64,000 nucleotides of DNA. It comes from CAYXLI01 sp964464925 (GTDB lineage Bacteria > Acidobacteriota > Terriglobia > Bryobacterales > Bryobacteraceae). Below the pieces are notes generated by a model. It searched no databases and was not told the origin of the DNA. It worked only from the letters and a program-made list of their open reading frames with translations. A program made the translations under genes and the position numbers. The stretch lies in the NCBI GenBank assembly GCA_964464925.1, contig CAYXLI010000005.1, forward strand, positions 197,426 to 261,425, in the 5' to 3' direction. This document shows positions 49,510-58,525 of this stretch, piece by piece (position 1 is the stretch's first letter; every line of letters starts with the position of its first letter).

Positions 49510-50841
49510 TTAGCCCAATTTGTAGGGCGCGCGGTACTGGTAGCTCAAATAACGATTCGCGGCGGAGTTGTTGGTGAACTTCTCCGTTTTCGCATCCCAC
49601 TCCAGGAACGAGCGGCTCTTCAGCGCAATATTCGCAATCAGTGTGGCGGAGGTCGACTGATGGCCGGTCAGCACGTCACAATTGCACTTGGCGCGGCTCT
49701 TCACACAATCCAGGAAATTGCGCGCATGAAACGCTGTGTCTAAACTTCCCTTGCCGGAGCGCGGCTCCATTGCGGCCTTCATCGATGGCCGGTAAGATCG
49801 CTCTGTCTGCCTGTCCAACGGCGTGCGCGCCGGGATGTTCTGTTCCGTCGTCTTCTCCGGAACCACTTCCCACTGGTTACTATGCAGGTACATCGTGCCT
49901 TTTGTGCCCCGCAGTTCCATCTCGGCGTTCTGGGCATTGGCCGGAGCCGCATTGGCGTTGTATTGCGAAAACACCATCAGCGTCGGTCCATCGAATTGCC
50001 ACAGCGCCTCAGCCGTGTCCGGAATCTCTCGCGAATCCTCAATGGCATCTTTGCCACCCATTGCAGTCACGGCTCGCGGCGCATCCTGGCCCAAACACCA
50101 GCGCAGCATGTCCATGTAGTGCACGCCGAAGTTCGTCATCTGCCCGCCCGAATAGTCGTAATACCACCGGAATGTGTAATAGGTACGGGCTTTGTTGTAA
50201 GGCACCTTTGGAGCCGGACCGAGCCACTGGTCCCATTCCCATTCGTTCGGTGGCGGACCCGCTGGATAAGTAGCCACTCCCTTGGGCCACTCGTTCTGCA
50301 CATGGAACCCTTTCGCGACGGTGACGTGTCCGATACCGCCCCCGCGCACGAACTCCGCCGCTTCTTGGAGGAACTTCGCTGACCTGCGCTGAATGCCAAC
50401 CTGAGTCACGCGCTTGGTTTCGTTCGCGACCTGCACCATCCGCCGGCCTTCGGCCACCGTCAGGCTGAGGGGCTTCTCTACATATACGTCCTTGCCGGCG
50501 CGGCACGCATCCACAAACTGCAGCGCGTGCCAGTGGTCCGGCGTGGCAATCACCACGGCATCCACATTCTCGTCGTCCAGCAGCTTGCGATAGTCCTTAT
50601 ACTTCGTGGGAGTCGAGCGCGACTTCTTCGCGGCGAAATCCATGTAGTCGTCACGCAGGTCGCAGACGGCTACGGTCTGCTGATCGCCATGTTCCAGGAA
50701 CGCATCATGCACTTGGTCTCCGCGATTGCCGACACCAATGTAACCCATGCGGATACGCTCGTTCGCACCCGAAATCTGCGAATAACTTAGGGCTGTCATG
50801 CCGGCTGCCCTGGCGAAGTCTCTGCGGCTGACGTCATTCAT
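49510..50841 (-). CDS. Tat-exported Gfo/Idh/MocA family oxidoreductase
   Basis: A 443-residue protein with a twin-arginine signal (VSRRDFARAAGMTAL). The Rossmann core is RMGYIGVGNRGDQVHDAF, with IATPDHWHALQFVDAC and catalytic VEKPLSLTVAEG. The C-terminal domain includes GGQMTNFGVHYMDMLRWCLG. It belongs to the same exported group as the protein at 6007-7227 but carries a longer loop at 170-200. The ATG at 50841 gives the signal; the open frame to 51387 is antisense to the GDPD gene. The start is 45 bases from the divergent GDPD gene. Confidence 0.9.
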   Translation of the reverse strand: MNDVSRRDFARAAGMTALSYSQISGANERIRMGYIGVGNRGDQVHDAFLEHGDQQTVAVCDLRDDYMDFAAKKSRSTPTKYKDYRKLLDDENVDAVVIATPDHWHALQFVDACRAGKDVYVEKPLSLTVAEGRRMVQVANETKRVTQVGIQRRSAKFLQEAAEFVRGGGIGHVTVAKGFHVQNEWPKGVATYPAGPPPNEWEWDQWLGPAPKVPYNKARTYYTFRWYYDYSGGQMTNFGVHYMDMLRWCLGQDAPRAVTAMGGKDAIEDSREIPDTAEALWQFDGPTLMVFSQYNANAAPANAQNAEMELRGTKGTMYLHSNQWEVVPEKTTEQNIPARTPLDRQTERSYRPSMKAAMEPRSGKGSLDTAFHARNFLDCVKSRAKCNCDVLTGHQSTSATLIANIALKSRSFLEWDAKTEKFTNNSAANRYLSYQYRAPYKLG

Positions 50842-50886
50842 ACGTTTGGAACCGTAATCACTATATCCTAGGGGCAAGAACACCTC

Positions 50887-51675
50887 ATGCAGAAGCGCAT
50901 CCTGGTACACGGACATCGCGGCGCTCGCGCGATGCGGCCCGAAAACACACTGCCCGCATTCGAGTATGCGATCGGTGTTGGCGTTGACGTCCTCGAGTTG
51001 GATATGGCGGTGACGAAGGACAACGCGATCGTCGTTTCGCACGATCCCGTCCTGCATCAGCCGGTCTGTACCGGTCCGAAGGATGGCGTCGCCATCCATG
51101 AGTTGACGCTCGCCGAATTGCGTCGCTATGACTGCGGCGCCCGGAAAAATCCGCTGTTCCCGAAGCAGCAGCCTGTGCCGGGAACACGCATGCCCACGCT
51201 CGACGAAGTGTTCGCGCTGGCGAAGACGAGCAAAGTGGGCTTCAACATCGAGACGAAAATCTTCAAGGATAAACCGCAGTACACGCCATCGCCGGAAGTG
51301 TTCGCCGAACTTGTCCTGCACCACATCCGGACGCATCGGCTGGAGAAGCGGGTTATCCTCCAATCGTTCGATTTCCGCACTCTCCACGCAATGAAGAAGC
51401 TGGCACCGGAGATCCGCCGGTCCGCACTGGTGGAGTTCCCCAGCAAAAGCTTCGTCGGCATCGCGGATGAGGCCGAGGCTACGATTGTTTCACCGCACTA
51501 TCTATTGGTAACGAAAGCCGAGGTAGAGGCCGCGCACAAGGCGGGACTCGAAGTAGTTTCCTGGACCGCCAACACGCCCGAGGTTTGGGATAAGTTGATC
51601 GATGCGGGAGTGGACGCGATCATCTCCGACGATCCGGCTGCACTCATCGCGCACCTGAAGATGCGGACGGCCTGA
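50887..51675 (+). CDS. Glycerophosphodiester phosphodiesterase
   Basis: A 262-residue TIM-barrel enzyme that releases sn-glycerol-3-phosphate from glycerophosphodiesters. The catalytic opening is HGHRGARAMRPENTLPAFEY, then VDVLELDMAVTKDN and VVSHDPVLHQP with the metal ligands and general acid. There is no signal peptide, so it should act in the cytoplasm as UgpQ does. It ends 5 bases before the convergent POTRA-HEAT gene. Confidence 0.93.
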   Translation: MQKRILVHGHRGARAMRPENTLPAFEYAIGVGVDVLELDMAVTKDNAIVVSHDPVLHQPVCTGPKDGVAIHELTLAELRRYDCGARKNPLFPKQQPVPGTRMPTLDEVFALAKTSKVGFNIETKIFKDKPQYTPSPEVFAELVLHHIRTHRLEKRVILQSFDFRTLHAMKKLAPEIRRSALVEFPSKSFVGIADEAEATIVSPHYLLVTKAEVEAAHKAGLEVVSWTANTPEVWDKLIDAGVDAIISDDPAALIAHLKMRTA

Positions 51676-51680
51676 GCCCT

Positions 51681-52718
51681 CTATTTCTTCTTGCCGTATA
51701 CCGCGGCCTTGATAACGGACTCGCGGTTGTCCTTGCTCCACTCGGCCTGCAGCTCTTCTTCGCTGAAGCCGGCCACACGACCCAGCAGGATGTACGCAGG
51801 CAGAGCATGCGGAAGGTGCTTCCACCGTGCCATTTCCACCAGCGAAAGCAGCGCGCGTTCTTTAATCTGCGCTAGAAGGCCCTCGTCGCGTCCGTCGGTG
51901 AGCGTCACTAGCGCGACCGTCGCATTGTGACGGTCGCCCCAGTAGATAGAGTTCAGCATTTCGATCAGCCATGTGGGCGAGATCTTCAGGTTTGCATCGG
52001 GATTCTTCCGCCCATACACGGCCAGCGCGGCTAATGCGCGCATAGCGTTGTTGCGAACCGTATCGTCAGGATCCTGCAGCGCGTATTGCAGATCATTGAC
52101 GATTGCTTCCTTCTTCGCCGCATAGCCGATGACGTAAGCGGCTATCGCCCGCTGCTCATCACTCGCTGATCCACGCAGCACCTTGCGAAGATCAGCCAGA
52201 TACTTGTCGGCAAACTCCACAAACCGAAGCTGCACCGCACGCACGTTGTCGTCTTCCATGAAGGAGTGGCCGCGCGTGAGATCTTCCGCAACATGCCCCT
52301 TCTGGGCAGCGAGACTGACGTTCCGCAGGAAAATCGCGTATGCGGCTCCCACCTCTTCCGGCAGGCTGATTTGCTCCGTGGGGTATTCGCGAGTCTCGAA
52401 ATGAGGAGCGCCTTTCTCCTCGATGCCAACATAGAGGATCGCCTTGCCCGAATCATCGCAGCACACAGCCTCCAGCCGCGCCTCGGTCAGATTCGGAAGC
52501 GATTCGATCTTCTCTTCGAGTGCGCCCTTGGAAGCGGGCAAAGGAGAGCCTTCCGAAATACCGAGTGCCTTCCGGACGCGCGCCTCCGGCGTCTTCCGAA
52601 GACCATAGACTTCAATGGTGCCCACTTTAGGCACGGAGGGTTGCTGGGCCATTGCGGCGGCAGCGAATACGAGAAAACACACAAAGGGCCGCAAACGCGT
52701 TGGACGTATGCGGCCCAT
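51681..52718 (-). CDS. Exported protein combining a POTRA-like domain and HEAT repeats
   Basis: A 345-residue protein with a signal peptide (FVCFLVFAAAAMAQ). Residues 30-105 look like a POTRA domain (VGTIEVYGLRKTPEARVRKA, AILYVGIEEKG), as in BamA-type proteins. From about 190 onward there are HEAT-like helical pairs (AYVIGYAAKKEAIVNDLQYA, DDTVRNNAMRALAALAVYG). This suggests a periplasmic scaffold for outer-membrane assembly, but there is no barrel. I do not know a described family with this layout. Seven bases separate it from the zinc-ribbon protein's stop. Confidence 0.7.
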   Translation of the reverse strand: MGRIRPTRLRPFVCFLVFAAAAMAQQPSVPKVGTIEVYGLRKTPEARVRKALGISEGSPLPASKGALEEKIESLPNLTEARLEAVCCDDSGKAILYVGIEEKGAPHFETREYPTEQISLPEEVGAAYAIFLRNVSLAAQKGHVAEDLTRGHSFMEDDNVRAVQLRFVEFADKYLADLRKVLRGSASDEQRAIAAYVIGYAAKKEAIVNDLQYALQDPDDTVRNNAMRALAALAVYGRKNPDANLKISPTWLIEMLNSIYWGDRHNATVALVTLTDGRDEGLLAQIKERALLSLVEMARWKHLPHALPAYILLGRVAGFSEEELQAEWSKDNRESVIKAAVYGKKK

Positions 52719-52724
52719 GATTGG

Positions 52725-53246
52725 CTACGCCTGTTTTTCAGCAAGATCGCCGATTACCGGCAGCTTGAACTTTTCATTGTTGTAGGCCTTATACATCAGG
52801 AAGATCCAGAGAAACAGGCCGCCTAACGCGATCCCAAGCCAGAGCAGTGAGCTGATGAGCCGCAGCCCCCAGGGCATTGCCATCGAAATGATCATCTCCA
52901 CAACCCACAAACCGATCCACGCCACGTGGAAGAAAATCGCCTGGAATGCATGGAAGCGCACGAAGCGGCTTTGGTTATATGGCGGCAGAACCAGGAACAG
53001 AATCCCCGTAATCAGCCCCAGTATGTAACAAAGGGCGCCCGCAAGATTGTCCGTCATCCCCCCTGTTGCCGGAGCGACACTATACGGCTGAGCCGCCGGA
53101 GGTGGCGCACTCGGCGTTGCTCCCCCCATTGGTGCTGCTTCAGGAGCCGCTGCAGCAGGTCCGGTTGCGCCAACGCCTACCGGAGTCCCGCACTTAGCGC
53201 AGAATCGGCCTTCTACCGATGCGCCGCAATTTGCACAAAACGCCAT
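52725..53246 (-). CDS. Zinc-ribbon DUF4870-type membrane protein
   Basis: A 173-residue protein. The first 25 residues form a zinc ribbon (MAFCANCGASVEGRFCAKCG, two CxxC pairs). A Pro/Ala-rich linker leads to three membrane helices (DNLAGALCYILGLITGILFL, FHAFQAIFFHVAWIGLWVVE) and the conserved FVRFHAFQA, typical of DUF4870/Tic20-like proteins. The function is unknown. It is the first gene of a pair with the POTRA-HEAT protein. Confidence 0.83.
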   Translation of the reverse strand: MAFCANCGASVEGRFCAKCGTPVGVGATGPAAAAPEAAPMGGATPSAPPPAAQPYSVAPATGGMTDNLAGALCYILGLITGILFLVLPPYNQSRFVRFHAFQAIFFHVAWIGLWVVEMIISMAMPWGLRLISSLLWLGIALGGLFLWIFLMYKAYNNEKFKLPVIGDLAEKQA

Positions 53247-53363
53247 TCACGCCCTCCCCAAGGGATAGTTGCCTCGATAAATGTAACACGAAATCGCAGG
53301 ATGGGATACAGGCTTTTTTGCGGGTTCCCTTCATCGTTTGTCACAATGGAGCCCATCATTTTC

Positions 53364-53770
53364 ATGCGTTTCGTTGTTTTTCTCTCAGCAGTCTTGCGCT
53401 CTCGCGCAGAGCGCGATGTTCCTGTCTAATGTTCGGATTGTGGAGGGGACAGGCGCGCCGGCCGCCGGCGGTTCGGTTCTCGTTCAGGGCGAACGCATAG
53501 AACGGGTGGCCTCCGCCGTCACAGCCATCGCGGATTTTCGGTATATACGGCGAGACGTTCGCGCCGATGCGGATTCGAACAGGCCAGGTCACTGCCCTCA
53601 CATGTCGACGAAGCGCACAAGAACGGCCTCAAAGTCCTTACCGGCAACTAGCTACGAAGGACTCGAAGAACCAGTGGACCGGCACGGACATGCTGATGCT
53701 GACGTTCGAGATCGCCCGGCCCGAAGGCGAGCAGGTCTGGTTGGAGTTGGATAACGTGCGGTTCTACTAG
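53364..53770 (+). pseudogene. Decayed chimera of an exported amidohydrolase and a carbohydrate-binding-like C-terminus
   Basis: Fragments in different frames lie in order. MRFVVFLSAV starts a signal peptide, then a frameshift continues as ALAQSAMFLSNVRIVEGTGA, the start of an imidazolonepropionase-type amidohydrolase. At about 53592 a third frame gives LPSHVDEAHKNGLKV, from the inside of the same family. The end (53700-53770) reads FEIARPEGEQVWLELDNVRF, the C-terminus of a carbohydrate-binding or glycoside-hydrolase-like protein. At least two genes were deleted together here. The last bases overlap the convergent lactate permease stop. Confidence 0.6.
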
Positions 53771-55389
53771 CGAACCCAGCCCGGCACCACGTAGGAATAG
53801 ATGACGACGATAATCCCCAGCGCTGAAGCGAGAATCATGCTGTGCCGCAGCGTGAAGCGAAACAGCTTCGATTCTTCGCTCGCCGCCATCCCCGTTGCCG
53901 CGGCGGCTACCGCTATGCTCTGCAGGCTGATCATTTTCCCCATGACGCCTCCGCTCGAGTTGGACGCGGCCAGCAGCACCGGATTCAGCTTCAGCGTGCC
54001 CGCTGTTACCACCTGCAAATTGCCGAACAGCGCGTTCGCGGAGGTGTCGCTACCGGTCAGGAAGACACCCAACCAGCCGAGCATCGCACTGAAGTAAGGG
54101 AAGAACGCTCCCGTCGTTGCGAATGCCAGGCCAAGCGTCGCAGTCGCACCGGAGTAGTTCATCATGAACGCAAGCCCGAGCACCGAGGCAATTGTCAACA
54201 TTGAGAGCTTCAGGTCTTTCGCCGTCCTCCAGACTGTGCCGCCGAACCGTGCCACGGGCATGCCTAACAACAGAGCACTCAGGATCGAAGCAAACAGGCA
54301 GGCCGTCCCCGAGGCGGAAAGCAAAGCCAGGGTGTACGGAGCCGAATATGGCGAAGGTTTGGCCACCACTGGCGCAACTCGCTGAACCTGGTTGTGGAGG
54401 GATGGCCAGTTAAAGGAAAGGGTGGCCTTGTTCAAGACCGTTTTTACGCCGTCCATGCCCCAGAGCAGTACAAAGACGACAAGCAGAGCGTAGGGAGCCC
54501 ATGCCATAAGTACCTGTCGCGTCGTATAGTGCGTGTGCACCGTTACTTCACTCTCTCCCGGCAAATGGAACGAATCCTTGGGCCGCCATATTTTCAACAG
54601 CACGACCATGGAGCCTATCGCTGCAAGCGAGGCCAGAATATCCGTGAGCTGTGGTCCGACAAAGTTCGACACGTAAAACTGTGTGCCGGCGAACGCGACC
54701 CCGCAGAGCACGGCCGCAGGCAGCACGCCGGCCAACGCACGAAAACCGCCCATCACGACGATCAGGTACGCCGGGACGATTAGCGACACCGGAGCGCAGA
54801 TGCGCCCCACATTGGCGCTCAAGTCCGCCAGAGGCAGTCCCGTCACACCAGCCAGCATCAGCAATGGTGTGCCGATGGATCCGAAAGCGACCGGTGCCGT
54901 ATTGGCCAGCAGACAAATGCCGGCTGCGTAAAACGGTGAAAAGCCAAGTCCCGTGAGCATCGCGGCAGCGACAGCGACCGGGGTGCCGAAACCCGCGGCT
55001 CCTTCAATGAATGCTCCGAACGCGAAGGCAATCAAGAGAGCCTGCAATCGACGGTCCTGCGTAAGCCCGCCAACCGAATTCTTCACGATTTCAAAATTGC
55101 CGGTCTCTAAGGTGACGCGATACAGCACAACTGCCCAGAAGACGACCCATCCAATGGGAAACAAGCCGTAAGCAGCTCCGTAAGTGACAGCACCTACAAA
55201 TAAAGAAACGGGCATGCCGTATACAAAAAGGGCGACCAGGCTCGCGGCTACGAGGCCCGACATCGACGCCATCCAGGACGGCTTACGAAGTACGCCGAGA
55301 AGGTACAGAACTGCGAAAACGGGTAACACGGCTACAAGCGAAGACCAGCCAATGCTTCCCAGGACGGGAGTATAAGTTTGCTGCCACAT
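53767..55389 (-). CDS. lctP: L-lactate permease
   Basis: A 540-residue inner-membrane lactate:proton symporter. It aligns with the family throughout: WQQTYTPVLGSIGWSSLVAV at the start, LIAFAFGAFIEGAAGFGTPV, AGICLLANTAPVAFG and LGWLGVFLTGSDTSANALFG. I prefer the ATG at 55389 (MWQQTY) because family members begin at WQQ; an ATG at 55401 is possible. It could move lactate, the expected product of the microcompartment pathway. A TGTGA/TCACA dyad lies just upstream. The 3' end abuts a pseudogene. Confidence 0.94.
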   Translation of the reverse strand: MWQQTYTPVLGSIGWSSLVAVLPVFAVLYLLGVLRKPSWMASMSGLVAASLVALFVYGMPVSLFVGAVTYGAAYGLFPIGWVVFWAVVLYRVTLETGNFEIVKNSVGGLTQDRRLQALLIAFAFGAFIEGAAGFGTPVAVAAAMLTGLGFSPFYAAGICLLANTAPVAFGSIGTPLLMLAGVTGLPLADLSANVGRICAPVSLIVPAYLIVVMGGFRALAGVLPAAVLCGVAFAGTQFYVSNFVGPQLTDILASLAAIGSMVVLLKIWRPKDSFHLPGESEVTVHTHYTTRQVLMAWAPYALLVVFVLLWGMDGVKTVLNKATLSFNWPSLHNQVQRVAPVVAKPSPYSAPYTLALLSASGTACLFASILSALLLGMPVARFGGTVWRTAKDLKLSMLTIASVLGLAFMMNYSGATATLGLAFATTGAFFPYFSAMLGWLGVFLTGSDTSANALFGNLQVVTAGTLKLNPVLLAASNSSGGVMGKMISLQSIAVAAAATGMAASEESKLFRFTLRHSMILASALGIIVVIYSYVVPGWVR

Positions 55390-55393
55390 GAGC

Positions 55394-55410
55394 TGTGACA
55401 TTATTTCACA
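55394..55410. promoter_or_regulatory. CRP-like dyad between lactate permease and SSS symporter
   Basis: TGTGA at 55394-55398 and TCACA at 55406-55410 are separated by 7 bases, one more than the E. coli CRP site. The site lies between divergent genes, 5 bases from the permease start and 44 bases from the symporter start. Confidence 0.3.
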
Positions 55411-55438
55411 TGAGCAGCGGAGAGAGTCCAGGTAAAGA

Positions 55439-55444
55439 TATAAT
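55439..55444 (+). promoter_or_regulatory. Perfect -10 box before the SSS symporter
   Basis: TATAAT 10 bases before the GTG start. No good -35 box stands 16-18 bases upstream, so an activator may be needed, and the message would have almost no leader. Confidence 0.35.
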
Positions 55445-55453
55445 CCGAGTTCC

Positions 55454-57103
55454 GTGACACTCACCTTCGTCGATTACCTAATCCTCTCGCTGTATTTCGC
55501 ATTCGTGCTCGGCATCGGATGGATGCTAAAGAAGCGGGTCTCGTCCAGCTCGGAGTTCCTTACCGCCGATCGCGAGCTTCCCGTTTGGATCACAAGTCTC
55601 GCTTTCGTGGCGGCAAATCTTGGCGCCCAGGAAGTGATTGGCATGTGCGCTTCCGGCGCGAAGTATGGAATCATGACCGCGCACTTCTATTGGGTGGGCG
55701 CGATTCCGGCGATGCTGTTCGTGGGGGTGTTCATGATGCCGTTCTATTACGGCAGCCGCGCACGCAGCGTTCCTGAGTATCTCAAGCTGAGATTTGATGA
55801 GAAGACGCGCGGCTTGAATGCCATCACCTTCGCGGTCATGACCGTCTTCTCTTCCGGCATTTCGATGTACGCACTCGGCCTGCTGTTTCAGTTGGTGCTT
55901 GGCTGGAGCTTCACCGCTTCCGTGCTGCTCTCCGCTGCCATCGTCCTTGTCTACACGTACCTCGGTGGCCTGACAAGTGCCATCTACAACGAGGTGCTCC
56001 AATTCTTCTTGATCGTGCTTGGCTTCGCGCCGCTCGGCATCCTCGCGGTGGCGAAGGCCGGTGGCTGGGCCGGGTTGTCCCAGCGATTGCCTCCCGTAAT
56101 GACGCATTCGTGGGCGTACATGAAACATGCGTCAGACAACCCGATGGGCGTCGATCTGTTTGGCATGATCGCGGGCCTTGCGTTTGTGCTGTCGTTCGGT
56201 TATTGGTGTACGGACTTCCTCGTGGTGCAGCGCGCGATGGCCGCTAATTCTATGTCGGCCGCCAGGCGCACCCCGCTGATTGCTGCATTTCCGAAGATGA
56301 TGATGCCCTTCATCGTGATCGTGCCGGGCATTGCAGCGCTTGCACTCACCCATATGGGCGTCGGCTACACTCTACCGCTCAAACCGGAGGGCGGCTATGA
56401 CTACGACCAGGCCCTGACGACACTCATGGCGCAGTTCTACCCGTCCGGTATGCTCGGCGTCGGGTTGACAGCGCTGATGGCCTCGTTCATGTCCGGCATG
56501 GCCGGGAACGTAACGGCGTTCAATACAGTGTTCACTTATGACATCTACCAGGGCTACGTCAGGAAGAAGGCTTCGGACGATCATTACCTCAAGGTTGGCC
56601 GAATGACGACGATCGTCGGCATCGCGCTCTCGATCGGGACTGCTTACCTCGCACAGCGTTACAACAACATCATGGACCTGCTGCAGTTGGTCTTCGGATT
56701 CGTGAACGCACCGCTCTTTGCGACGTTTCTGCTCGGCATGTTCTGGAGGCGGGCTACGGGACACGGCGCCTTTCTCGGCTTGCTGTCCGGCACCACCGCA
56801 GCCGCCCTCACGCATGGCTTAACCGTTGCGGAAGGCAAGGGCGGCTGGATCGACACCCTGAAGACATTTCCGTCGACAATGGCGCAGAACTTCTGGATCG
56901 CGATCTTCGCATGGTCTACCTGCTTCGTCGTCACGATTCTGGTCAGTCTTGTGACTCGCCCAAAACCAGCTGCGGATCTCGAAAATCTTGTTTACGGGCT
57001 AACGAAGATCCCGCGTGAGGAAGTAAGCTGGTACTTGAGGCCCGCCCCGCTGGCGGTGATCGTAGCGGTCATCTGCATCATCCTGAATCTGGTGTTTGCC
57101 TAA
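55454..57103 (+). CDS. Sodium:solute symporter (SSS family, sugar type)
   Basis: A 549-residue carrier with about fourteen helices. FVDYLILSLYFAFVLGIGWM opens the family, with LTADRELPVWITSLAFVAAN, TYLGGLTSAIYNEVLQFFLI and GMAGNVTAFNTVFTYDIYQG as conserved blocks. A sugar such as galactose fits, because a galactokinase follows in the same direction after a 61-residue membrane protein. The start is GTG. It is divergent from lactate permease. Confidence 0.9.
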   Translation: MTLTFVDYLILSLYFAFVLGIGWMLKKRVSSSSEFLTADRELPVWITSLAFVAANLGAQEVIGMCASGAKYGIMTAHFYWVGAIPAMLFVGVFMMPFYYGSRARSVPEYLKLRFDEKTRGLNAITFAVMTVFSSGISMYALGLLFQLVLGWSFTASVLLSAAIVLVYTYLGGLTSAIYNEVLQFFLIVLGFAPLGILAVAKAGGWAGLSQRLPPVMTHSWAYMKHASDNPMGVDLFGMIAGLAFVLSFGYWCTDFLVVQRAMAANSMSAARRTPLIAAFPKMMMPFIVIVPGIAALALTHMGVGYTLPLKPEGGYDYDQALTTLMAQFYPSGMLGVGLTALMASFMSGMAGNVTAFNTVFTYDIYQGYVRKKASDDHYLKVGRMTTIVGIALSIGTAYLAQRYNNIMDLLQLVFGFVNAPLFATFLLGMFWRRATGHGAFLGLLSGTTAAALTHGLTVAEGKGGWIDTLKTFPSTMAQNFWIAIFAWSTCFVVTILVSLVTRPKPAADLENLVYGLTKIPREEVSWYLRPAPLAVIVAVICIILNLVFA

Positions 57104-57107
57104 AACT

Positions 57108-57293
57108 ATGCTCGATCTGCGACTCCCATCCGGCTACTTCTTCCTGCTGTTAGGTGTCATTCTGATGGTTGTATCGGTTGCGATGCCTTCGGCGCGGGCT
57201 CCTCTCACTGCGGTCAACGTGAACCTCTTTGCCGGTTCCGTGATGGCCATCTTCGGAGGCGTACTGCTTTGGTTGGCACGACGAGCTTCATAA
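57108..57293 (+). CDS. Small two-helix membrane protein between symporter and galactokinase
   Basis: A 61-residue protein with two hydrophobic helices (GYFFLLLGVILMVVSVAM and LFAGSVMAIFGGVLLWLARR). It begins 4 bases after the symporter stop and overlaps galK by 25 bases, so all three are probably translated together. It resembles no protein I can name. It may be a subunit or regulator of the symporter. Confidence 0.68.
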   Translation: MLDLRLPSGYFFLLLGVILMVVSVAMPSARAPLTAVNVNLFAGSVMAIFGGVLLWLARRAS

Positions 57294-58417
57294 GAGACAT
57301 CTTTCACCGGACTTATCCGAACACCCCGGAACCCCGCGTTTTCCGCGCGCCCGGCCGTGTGAATCTTATTGGCGAACACACGGACTATAATCTCGGCTTC
57401 GTTCTACCGATCGCGATCGAGCTGGATTGCCAGGTGGCGGCTTCACCATCGAGCGGCCCGTCCTTCCGTGTCTATTCGCAGAACACGGAAGAGATGAAGC
57501 AGTGGCCCGCCGCTGAACTCGCTTCGCTGAAGCCCGCGCACAACTGGTCGGATTATGTCGTTGGCGTTGCACAAAAGCTGATCGCCCGGGGTTATGAGAT
57601 CGGGGCGCAAGACCTCGCTATCTATTCAACCGTGCCGGTAGGATCGGGTCTTAGTTCTTCAGCAGCCATTGAGGTCTCAACCGCACTAGCCCTTCTGCAA
57701 GGGAGGCCGATCGACAAGGTGGAACTGGCGCGGCTCTGCCAATCGGCGGAGATTGAGTTCGTCGGCATGCCCTGCGGCATCATGGACCAGTACGTCTCCC
57801 TATTTGGCGAAGCAAATAAGGCAGTTCGAATCGACTGCCGCTCCGTAACGCACGAGGCGGTATCTCTTCCTGAAAGCATTCGCATCGTAGCGGTGAATAC
57901 GATGGTGAAGCACGAACTCGGCTCGTCGGCCTACCGCGAACGCGTACGCGAGTGCGGCGAGGCGGTCGCCGCGATCCGGCAGAAATATCCGGACGTACAA
58001 GCGCTACGCGATGTCAGCAGCCCTCAACTGGAAGAGTGCCGCAACCTAATGCCAGAACTCGTCTACCACCGGGCGCGTCACGTAGTGAGCGAGGACGAGC
58101 GTGTTGAAGAGTTCATGCATGCTTCGCTGCCTCGAATGGGCGAGCTGTTCGTAGCGTCGCACCGCAGCCTGCAGCATGATTACGAAGTAAGCTGCCCCGA
58201 GTTGGATTACCTAGTCGACACCGCCATTAAGATGCCCGGCGTCTACGGCGCCCGAATGACCGGCGGTGGCTTCGGTGGATGTACTGTCAACTTAGTAGCC
58301 GCAGAAACAGTGGACCGTTTCCTCACTGATATCAGCAACGCCTATGAGAAGCAGTTCAAATTGACTCCGGGATTGTTCGTTTGTACGCCTGGCGAAGGCG
58401 CCCGCGAAATTCAGTGA
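57269..58417 (+). CDS. galK: Galactokinase
   Basis: A 382-residue GHMP kinase making galactose-1-phosphate. APGRVNLIGEHTDYNLGFVL, the phosphate loop VPVGSGLSSSAAIEVS and GARMTGGGFGGCTVNLV are all intact. The start is a TTG at 57269 preceded by GGAGG 9 bases upstream, inside the small membrane-protein gene; no later ATG precedes the substrate motif. The other Leloir genes (galT, galE) are not in the window. Confidence 0.94.
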   Translation: MVGTTSFIRDIFHRTYPNTPEPRVFRAPGRVNLIGEHTDYNLGFVLPIAIELDCQVAASPSSGPSFRVYSQNTEEMKQWPAAELASLKPAHNWSDYVVGVAQKLIARGYEIGAQDLAIYSTVPVGSGLSSSAAIEVSTALALLQGRPIDKVELARLCQSAEIEFVGMPCGIMDQYVSLFGEANKAVRIDCRSVTHEAVSLPESIRIVAVNTMVKHELGSSAYRERVRECGEAVAAIRQKYPDVQALRDVSSPQLEECRNLMPELVYHRARHVVSEDERVEEFMHASLPRMGELFVASHRSLQHDYEVSCPELDYLVDTAIKMPGVYGARMTGGGFGGCTVNLVAAETVDRFLTDISNAYEKQFKLTPGLFVCTPGEGAREIQ

Positions 58418-58525
58418 GAAGTTTCCGCCAGGAACACACTATATAAGCAAAAGCATATCTGTTCCTTTCTCTAACAGCGCTCTTTCCGGCGGCATCAATG
58501 GCCCGTTCCGATGCCGCCAGCCCAA

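Noticed and set aside
50842..51387. Open frame extending the Gfo/Idh protein upstream
   Set aside because: It is antisense to the GDPD gene, and the Tat signal starts at 50841.
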